Of a DNA stretch of 34,271 nucleotides, positions 28,896 to 34,271 are shown piece by piece. The notes beneath the pieces are model-generated. The model ran no database searches and was not told where the DNA came from. It was given only the letters and a program-made list of their open reading frames with translations. Source of the stretch: an uncultured Clostridia bacterium (GTDB lineage: Bacteria; Bacillota; Clostridia; Oscillospirales; Ruminococcaceae); NCBI GenBank assembly GCA_947644575.1, contig CANRZX010000003.1, positions 1 through 34,271 of the forward strand. The letters run 5' to 3'. Within the stretch, counting starts at the first letter, position 1, and each line of letters begins with the position of its first letter. Position numbers and translations under genes: made by a program.

Positions 28896-29037
28896 GTTTG
28901 CCTGCACGGACATGAGCAGTAGGCCGCAGCCGGGCATACAAACACCTGTACAGAAAAAGCAGCCCGTTTTGAACATAGGGAAGTCCGTTTCTGATGTGCG
29001 TTTCGTGTCCCTCAAAGGCTGTCGACTTTGTCGACAG
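28896..29037 (-). repeat. GTAG repeat fragment and conserved arm between yfcE and the GH13 gene
   Basis: GTTTGCCTGC (28896-28905) and GCATACAAAC (28934-28943) match the hairpin at 12103-12137 but enclose an extra GCAGTAGGCCGCAGCC (GTAG at 28919-28922). The following 28950-29016 is an inverted match to the conserved arm at 11698-11751. The segment ends in a perfect hairpin CTGTCGAC-TTT-GTCGACAG (29019-29037) next to the GH13 stop. Confidence 0.65.
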
Positions 29038-29040
29038 TCT

Positions 29041-30942
29041 TCAGCCGTTCAGCACCTCGTAGACGTTCGCCTCATAGGGACGCAGGCGGGGTGTCTCTCC
29101 CGGATAGTTCCCGGCGCGGCGGACCAGCGTCCCGGCGAGAGGCGCGGGGCGGCTGACCGTACGCTCGGTCAAATTACATTCCACATAAAACTTTTTGCCG
29201 TCTAAAATGCGGAAATAACAGAAAACATCCTCGTTCGCCTTCGTTTTCAGGAAAACCGGGCGGAACGCGCCGTACACGAGCGCCGGGTTTTCGCGGCGCA
29301 GAGCGATCAGCTTTTTATAGTAATGGAACACCGAGTCGTCGTCCCGCAGCTGAACGGCGGCGGCACGGCTCTCCCAGCCGGCCGCCATGCGCAGCCACGG
29401 CGTGCCCGTCGTGAAGCCGCCGTTTTCCCCCGCGTTCCATGGCATGGGCGCGCGGGCGTGGTCCCGCGTACCGGCGAGGACGCGCCGCCACGCCTCCTCG
29501 GGCGGCATCGCCGCGCACAGCTCCTCATAGAGGTTGCGGCTCTCAACGTCGTTGATTTCGTCGATGGACGCGAAGTCGACATTTGTCAGGCCGAGCTCCT
29601 GCCCCTGATAAATAAACGGCGTGCCGCGCAGCGTCAGCTGCAGCGTCGCCAGCAGCTTAGCCAGCGGCTGGCGCACGGCAGGATCGGGGTTCACCTTGCT
29701 GACCATGCGGGGATTGTCGTGATTTTCAAAGAACAGGCTCGGCCAGCAGTTTTCGCCGTAATTCGTCTGCCAGTCGATCAAATATTTTTTCAAATAATGC
29801 AGATCGTAGCGGTAATCGTCGAACCGCTTTTTCCCGGGATTCTCCAGCGCGTCGAAGTTGAACACCATGTCCAGCTCCCCGCGCCCGTCGGCCGTGAGCA
29901 TCCGCGACGCCTGCATGCCGAGGCCCGCCGTTTCGCCGACGGTAACGGAATCGTATTTGCCGAACGTCTCGCGCCGCATCTCGGCCAAATACTCGTGCAG
30001 GCGCGGGCCGTAAAAATAGTGCTCGATGCCGCGCAGGCCGACGGCCGCGCCCAGCGTCTCGCTGCCGTCGGCAAGGCTGCCCTTGGAGATCAGGTTGATG
30101 ACATCCATGCGAAAGCCGTCCACGCCCTTCTCCAGCCACCAGTTGATCATCTCGTACACATCGCGGCGCACGGCGGGGTTGTCCCAGTTCAGATCCATCT
30201 GCTTTTTGCTGAACAGGTGCAGCGCCCACTCGCCGCGCTCGGGGTAGTAGTTCCACGCCGGGCCGGAGAAGAAGCTGACCCAGTTGTTGGGCGCGTTCTC
30301 CCCCTTCCCCTTCCGCCAGATATAATAATCGCGATATGGGCCGTCCGGGTCGTTCAGCGCGCTTTGGAACCACGGATGTTCGTCCGACGTGTGGTTCACG
30401 ACTAAATCCATGATGAGCCGCATGCCGTTTGCGTGCGCGTCGGCGAGCAGCGTGTCGAAATCCTCCATCGTGCCAAATTCGGCCATGATTTTTTGATAAT
30501 CGCGGATGTCGTAGCCGTTGTCGTCGTTCGGCGAATCGTACACGGGCGACAGCCACAGCAGGTTCACGCCCAGCTCCTTCAGATAGGGCAGCTTCTGCCG
30601 GATGCCGGCGAGGTCGCCGATGCCGTCACCGTTTGAATCGGCAAAGCTGCGCGGATAAATCTGGTAGGCCACGGCCTCCTTCCACCAGCGGCGTTCGGCG
30701 GGACCGTCTGGCACGGGCGCGGCGCCCGTGTCCGTATTCAGCAGCGCGAGCAGCGAATCCATCAGGCCGTCGTCCAGCTTGCCGCGCGACAGCCTTTGCA
30801 GGCGCGCCAGCGAAAGGCTCCCCACGGCCGGATTGGTAATGAGCGATTCCGGCAGGCCCGTCTGCAACAGCAGCGTGTGGGCAATGTCCCGCCCCATTGG
30901 CGTGTAAAATATTTCGGAAAGCCGGCTCTGTTTTGTCAGCAT
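29041..30942 (-). CDS. GH13 alpha-glucosidase / oligo-1,6-glucosidase with extra N-terminal domain
   Basis: 633 aa. Residues about 87-560 are a (beta/alpha)8 GH13 domain: WWKEAVAYQIYPRSFADSNG, DLVVNHTSDEHPWF, nucleophile Asp280 in GFRMDVIN, acid/base Glu337 in TVGETAG, transition-state Asp409 in FFENHDNPR; a C-terminal beta domain follows. This pattern is the oligo-1,6-glucosidase/trehalose-6-phosphate hydrolase branch, hydrolysing short alpha-glucans. No signal peptide, so intracellular. The first 86 residues (MLTKQSRLSEIFYTPMGRDI ... ALLNTDTGAAPVPDG) are not part of standard GH13 enzymes and look helical. ATG 30942 follows GGGGAG. No sugar transporter or regulator is adjacent. Confidence 0.93.
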   Translation of the reverse strand: MLTKQSRLSEIFYTPMGRDIAHTLLLQTGLPESLITNPAVGSLSLARLQRLSRGKLDDGLMDSLLALLNTDTGAAPVPDGPAERRWWKEAVAYQIYPRSFADSNGDGIGDLAGIRQKLPYLKELGVNLLWLSPVYDSPNDDNGYDIRDYQKIMAEFGTMEDFDTLLADAHANGMRLIMDLVVNHTSDEHPWFQSALNDPDGPYRDYYIWRKGKGENAPNNWVSFFSGPAWNYYPERGEWALHLFSKKQMDLNWDNPAVRRDVYEMINWWLEKGVDGFRMDVINLISKGSLADGSETLGAAVGLRGIEHYFYGPRLHEYLAEMRRETFGKYDSVTVGETAGLGMQASRMLTADGRGELDMVFNFDALENPGKKRFDDYRYDLHYLKKYLIDWQTNYGENCWPSLFFENHDNPRMVSKVNPDPAVRQPLAKLLATLQLTLRGTPFIYQGQELGLTNVDFASIDEINDVESRNLYEELCAAMPPEEAWRRVLAGTRDHARAPMPWNAGENGGFTTGTPWLRMAAGWESRAAAVQLRDDDSVFHYYKKLIALRRENPALVYGAFRPVFLKTKANEDVFCYFRILDGKKFYVECNLTERTVSRPAPLAGTLVRRAGNYPGETPRLRPYEANVYEVLNG

Positions 30943-31121
30943 AACGCAAATCTCCCCATTTATCCTGTAAAGTTTATATCACGCCGCCCGCGGACTTTTC
31001 GCCCCCGTCAAAAAACGCGGCAAAGAAAACCGCAGCGAACCTCTGCGTCCTTCGAGGCCTTTATGAGGCGGCAAGCGCCGCCGTGGGTGGGAACAGACGC
31101 AGGCGAAGAGCCTCTGACGGC

Positions 31122-31469
31122 TTAGCGCTTGATTAAAATGCCTTTCATATACTGCGATTCGTTATGGGTCTGGTACACGATCCGTTTTTCCTCTTCCGTG
31201 CATCCGATCAGAATTTTGATCTCGGAATCCCGTTTCATCCCGTCGATCGTGCACACAATCGCGTCTGCCCGCCTCTCGCCCGAGCCGACCCACACATCAA
31301 TTTCCCCGCCGTCCATAGAGGAAGTATTTTTCAAATATCCATAATCCACATGGTAAATAAAATCGGGGTATCTCGGGTGCGCCGTTCCCTTTGGCCTGTC
31401 GATCACAATTTCCGAATTTTCCACGAGGGAATCCAGCATCGCCCAAAAATCACTGTCATCGGCTTCCAT
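31122..31469 (-). CDS. Family I inorganic pyrophosphatase-like small protein
   Basis: 115 aa, much shorter than typical family I pyrophosphatases (about 170-180 aa). It keeps the front half of the fold: IVIDRPKGTAHPRYPDFIYHVDYGYLKNTSSMDGGEIDVWVG. The family signature D-x-D-P-x-D-V reads DGGEIDV here, so the middle metal-binding Asp is Gly and the Pro is Glu. ILIGCTEEEKRIVYQTHN is typical of this short branch. The enzyme may be a weak phosphatase or have another role. ATG 31469 is preferred; TTG 31490 extends it by seven residues. It lies 53 bp downstream of the epimerase-like gene on the same strand, probably an operon. Confidence 0.8.
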   Translation of the reverse strand: MEADDSDFWAMLDSLVENSEIVIDRPKGTAHPRYPDFIYHVDYGYLKNTSSMDGGEIDVWVGSGERRADAIVCTIDGMKRDSEIKILIGCTEEEKRIVYQTHNESQYMKGILIKR

Positions 31470-31521
31470 GTTCTTTATCTCTCTATACAAAGTGCCTGCC
31501 CCCTTGCCGCCCGCCGCAGAT

Positions 31522-32403
31522 TCACCGCGCGAACGTCATCGCGAGATCGGTCTCCCAGCTTTCTCCGGGGGCAAGGCGGACGGTGTCCAGCTTCTCCGTC
31601 CACACACCGGTGGCCGTTCGCGCGTCCGGCAGGCTGTGCCACGGCTCGATGCAGACAAAGCGGATCGGGCCCTTGGCGCTCCACATCAGCACATAGGGGT
31701 AGCCCTCGATGTCCACCGTCACGCGGCGTCCCGTGTCCTTTTCCACAAGAGAAAAGGTCTTGGAACGCAGCCGGGAAAAGCAGGTGCTGTCATGGTCGAA
31801 AAAGCCGTCGCGCAGCGGGATGTCTGTCTGGCCGTCAAAATAGACGCGCGTCTCGCCCGTGACAAGGCCGTCGTCCTCACCCGTTTCAATGACGAGCGGC
31901 GATTCCGGCTGCTCGAAGCGCAGGACATAGTCCTCGGCCTTGTGAGCGCCGTCGAACGGGCACAGGAACGCCGGATGATAGCCGAAGCCGAACGGCATCG
32001 GCTCGTCGCCGTCGTTCTGCACGCGGATGGAATGGTGCACCGTCTCGCCCGAGAGGCGGAACGTGGAAAACAGCTTGAACGCGAAGGGAAATTTTTCCAT
32101 CGTCAGCACGTTGGCCTCGAGGCACAGCGTGATTGTGTCCGTGCCCTGCTCGACAAGCGTATGCTCCAAATCGCGGGCAAAGCCATGCTGGCCGCCCTCG
32201 TAGGAAACGCCCTTGTGCGTGAACGCGCCGCCCCGCAGCCGCCCGCAGTACGGGAATAAAATCGGCGCGTGACGCCCCCATACCTCGGGGTCGGCCTGCC
32301 AGAGCAGTTCCTCGCCCGTCTCCTTCTTCACAACGCTGCAAAGCTCCGCGCCTTTACTCTGTACGCGCACACGCAGATAATCATTTTCAATCGTATATTC
32401 CAT
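31522..32403 (-). CDS. Aldose 1-epimerase family protein (LacX/YeaD-like)
   Basis: 293 aa. Galactose mutarotase-like beta-sandwich: GAELCSVVKKETGEELLWQ, FPYCGRLRGG, GGQHGFARD, the His in PFGFGYHPAFLCPF, and IEPWHSLPDA near the end. It probably interconverts anomers of a hexose or hexose phosphate. The LacX branch often sits in sugar operons. SD GGAGG is 7 nt from ATG 32403 and 4 nt from ATG 32406, so the start is uncertain by one residue. It precedes the pyrophosphatase-like gene on the same strand. A -10-like TATACT lies about 75-85 bp upstream without a clear -35. Confidence 0.9.
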   Translation of the reverse strand: MEYTIENDYLRVRVQSKGAELCSVVKKETGEELLWQADPEVWGRHAPILFPYCGRLRGGAFTHKGVSYEGGQHGFARDLEHTLVEQGTDTITLCLEANVLTMEKFPFAFKLFSTFRLSGETVHHSIRVQNDGDEPMPFGFGYHPAFLCPFDGAHKAEDYVLRFEQPESPLVIETGEDDGLVTGETRVYFDGQTDIPLRDGFFDHDSTCFSRLRSKTFSLVEKDTGRRVTVDIEGYPYVLMWSAKGPIRFVCIEPWHSLPDARTATGVWTEKLDTVRLAPGESWETDLAMTFAR

Positions 32404-32529
32404 CATAGTCCCTCCGCACTGTCTATAGGAGCCGCGCCCGGAGGCCACTCTCCCTTCGATTGATTCCGTTCGCCAAAGTCCTTTGTATTTAGTATAGCCG
32501 AAACCGGTGAAAAAAGGAAGGGGCGGCCG

Positions 32530-33951
32530 CTACTTTTTGGCCGGTTCGGCGGCCGCCTGTTTTCCGGCGTCCGCTTCGTCAGGCACAGCGTCGCGCGTCA
32601 TGGTTTTCAGCACGCCCCAGCCCAGCGGCACGGACAGCGCGAAGCTGCACACATCCGCGAGCATCTGCGCAAGCTGCACGCCGCGCAGGCCCATCGCCAT
32701 CGGCAGCAGCAGGATAAGCGGAACGAAGAAGATCCCCTGCCTCGCCAACGCCGTAACAGACGCTTTCAGCGCCATGCCGATGGTTTGCAGCAGCATGTTG
32801 CACAGGATGGTGTAGACGTTCAGCACGAACACGAGGCACTGGGCGCGCAGCGCGAGCCGCCCGATTTCCACCACCTGCGGGTCGTCGCGGAACAGGCCAA
32901 TCAACGGCCCGGCAAACGCAAAGCCCAGCATCGACAGCACGGCCAGCACCGCCGCGCCCAGCTTCATACAATAAAAGAAGGCTTCCCGCACGCGCGTATA
33001 CTTGCCCGCGCCGTAATTGGTGCCGCACACGGGCTGAAAGCCCTGCCCGAAGCCGATCAGCGCCGAGTTGGCGAACATCGTGATCCGCGTGACGACGCTC
33101 ATTGCCGCGATGGCCGCGTCCGCGAGCGCCCCGGCACAGGTTTTGGCCGCGACATTCAGCAGGATGGTCGCGACGCTGCCGATGCCCTGACGGCACAGCG
33201 ACGGCACGCCGCCCTTGAAAATATTGTAATAATAATACGCGGTCGGCGTAAAATTCCGCGGCGACACCTTGATCGCCGCGCGCCGCAGGTTCAGCGCCAG
33301 CAGTAGCGTGAAGCTGACCGCCTGGCTGAGCACCGTCGCCCACGCCGCACCCGCGACGCCCATCCGCAGCCCGAAAATAAGCAGAGGATCCAGCGCGATA
33401 TTCAGCACCGCGCCCGTGACGATGCCGATCATGGCCACCGACGCGCTGCCCTGAAAGCGCATTTGGTTATTCAATACGAACGAGCCCATGATGAACGGCG
33501 CGCCGAAGAAGATGACGCGCAGATAGTCCACCGCGTAGGGCAGGATCGTTTCCGTCGAGCCGAGCAGGCGCGCGATGGGCACAACGAACGCGGCCCCTAA
33601 CGCGCACAGCGCGGCGCCGACGGCCAGCACGCTGAAAAAGGCCGTGGCGGCCATGCGCTCGGCGTCCCGGTAATCGCGCGCGCCCAGCCGCCGCGAAATG
33701 TAGTTGCCCGAGCCGTTACCGAACAGGAAGCTGATCGCCTGAATCAGCGCCATCGCGGAAAATGCGACGCCCACCGCCGCCGTGGCCTGCGTGTCGATGC
33801 GGCCGACGAACATCGTGTCCACCATATTGTAAAAGCTGGTAACAAGCATACTGATGATCGTCGGGACGGACATCTCCCGGATCAGCTTCGGGATGGGCTC
33901 GGTCGTCAGGTAGGATACCTTTTGCTCCTGATTCATTTTCGCGGTCTGCAT
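32530..33951 (-). CDS. MATE-family multidrug efflux transporter
   Basis: 473 aa with 12 transmembrane helices in two six-helix halves. MATE hallmarks: PIPKLIREMSVPTIISMLV, YNMVDTMFVGRI, GNGSGNYISRRLGA in the first half, and SALIGFGQGFQPVCGTNYGAG in the second. It expels cationic compounds in exchange for Na+ or H+. The tail (residues 455-473) is Ala/Lys-rich. ATG 33951 follows AAGGAG (33963-33968) by 11 nt; ATG 33936 is the alternative. The gene stands alone; a repeat nest lies upstream. It is a full-length relative of the truncated MATE at 1262-1912 but from another branch of the family. Confidence 0.95.
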   Translation of the reverse strand: MQTAKMNQEQKVSYLTTEPIPKLIREMSVPTIISMLVTSFYNMVDTMFVGRIDTQATAAVGVAFSAMALIQAISFLFGNGSGNYISRRLGARDYRDAERMAATAFFSVLAVGAALCALGAAFVVPIARLLGSTETILPYAVDYLRVIFFGAPFIMGSFVLNNQMRFQGSASVAMIGIVTGAVLNIALDPLLIFGLRMGVAGAAWATVLSQAVSFTLLLALNLRRAAIKVSPRNFTPTAYYYYNIFKGGVPSLCRQGIGSVATILLNVAAKTCAGALADAAIAAMSVVTRITMFANSALIGFGQGFQPVCGTNYGAGKYTRVREAFFYCMKLGAAVLAVLSMLGFAFAGPLIGLFRDDPQVVEIGRLALRAQCLVFVLNVYTILCNMLLQTIGMALKASVTALARQGIFFVPLILLLPMAMGLRGVQLAQMLADVCSFALSVPLGWGVLKTMTRDAVPDEADAGKQAAAEPAKK

Positions 33952-34042
33952 GCGGGGCGCATCTCCTTCCAAACGGTCTTCGCTGCCGCGGGGCTGTGGC
34001 GGCTTTTTTATAAGATTTTACACCAAAAGTTTTACCTCTTTG

Positions 34043-34200
34043 CCTTCCCCCTTGGGGGAGAGCAGTAGGCCGCAGCCACTCATAGATCGCGCGATGCGCT
34101 CCTATTCGTGGGCGTCCCTTGCATGGGCGCTGTTACCCAAATCAAAGATTTGGACAGCGCCGCAAGGTGGCATTTGCGAAGCAAATGACGGATGAGGGGG
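34043..34200. repeat. Intergenic repeat split by an insertion
   Basis: CCTTCCCCCTTGGGGGA (34043-34059) and AGGTGGCATTTGCGAAGCAA (34165-34184, then TGACGGATGAGGGGGA) read as one repeat, a common type in gut clostridia, if 34060-34164 is removed. The right part has the hairpin CATTTGC-GAA-GCAAATG. Confidence 0.6.
34060..34164 (+). mobile_element. GTAG-footed hairpin repeat (family 3), inserted copy
   Basis: 105 bp. GTAG (34065-34068), then helices CCAC/GTGG (34076-34079 / 34108-34111), TC/TC loop, ATAG/CTAT (34082-34085 / 34102-34105), ATC/TC loop, GCGC/GCGC (34089-34092 / 34096-34099), loop GAT. GGGCGTCCCTTG follows, then GGCGCTGT...CCAAATC-AAA-GATTTGG-ACAGCGCC. Same layout as 17446-17510 with different but paired helices. 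Confidence 0.75.
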
Positions 34201-34232
34201 ATTTTCCATAACGCACAATTTTAATTCAAAAA

Positions 34233-34264
34233 TTATAGTTCTTCCACGGAAACGTTCCCATACA
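34233..34264 (-). repeat. 32-bp dispersed repeat, copy 2 (inverted)
   Basis: Reverse complement of 25689-25720 with three differences. Both copies lie at the edge of a larger palindromic repeat cluster. Confidence 0.7.
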
Positions 34265-34271
34265 AGTTTTG

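Noticed and set aside
33933..33962. Ten-codon leader ORF ending in ATGA at the MATE start
   Set aside because: The overlap with the alternative ATG 33936 is neat, but the Shine-Dalgarno is too close to the leader ATG (33962) to serve it, and a chance ORF of this size is common.

Overview
The window is GC-rich (roughly 60% or more) low-density bacterial chromosome. The gene content (BofA sporulation factor, YfmF/YfmH zinc-peptidase pair, DUF896 protein, YtrA-type GntR/ABC operon, class A PBP, RNase R and SecG side by side) points to a spore-forming or formerly spore-forming clostridial Firmicute, most likely of the Oscillospiraceae/Ruminococcaceae type. That placement is inference from gene families. 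I see no rRNA, tRNA, CRISPR array, phage or intact transposase gene.

Layout. 1-5.3 kb: a MerR regulator (-) facing a classical MerR-type promoter with a 19-bp spacer, which now leads into a 5'-truncated MATE transporter; then a G5/3D cell-wall protein and an autoregulated GntR-ABC transporter operon (+). 5.3-11.7 kb (all -): RarA, a DUF554 membrane protein, RecG, a membrane-anchored HTH protein and an ElaA/YjcF-like acetyltransferase. 12.2-15.4 kb (-): BofA, RNase R, SecG. 15.8 kb (+): ribosomal protein L28 with promoter and terminator. 16.2-24.7 kb (-): a second membrane HTH protein, PlsY, then FolD-Lgt-YfmH-YfmF, a D,D-carboxypeptidase and QueH. YfmH has an in-frame TGA through its peptidase domain. 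25.3-28.8 kb (+): DUF896 protein, class A PBP, YfcE phosphodiesterase. 29-34 kb (-): GH13 alpha-glucosidase, a divergent pyrophosphatase-fold protein with an aldose-1-epimerase-like protein, and an intact MATE transporter. Themes are DNA repair at branched DNA, cell envelope synthesis, RNA decay/secretion and carbohydrate use.

The most unusual content is between the genes. Nearly every long spacer is filled with palindromic repeats of several interlocking families: (1) a small inverted-terminal-repeat element (four copies, 119-400 bp) that lands flush against Shine-Dalgarno sequences and a stop codon; (2) a roughly 170-bp element that folds into two tandem four-way junctions made of perfect hairpins with three-base loops, present twice with compensatory base changes; (3) a GTAG-footed hairpin repeat (REP-like) with three covarying helices, one copy of which is inserted inside another repeat; (4) an AAGAG-hairpin-GGTT repeat with a covarying stem; (5) a BIME-like pair of GTAG hairpins in inverted orientation; and (6) a 32-bp dispersed repeat. 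No mobilising enzyme is encoded in the window, so all look non-autonomous. This repeat ecology is the best candidate for something undescribed here.
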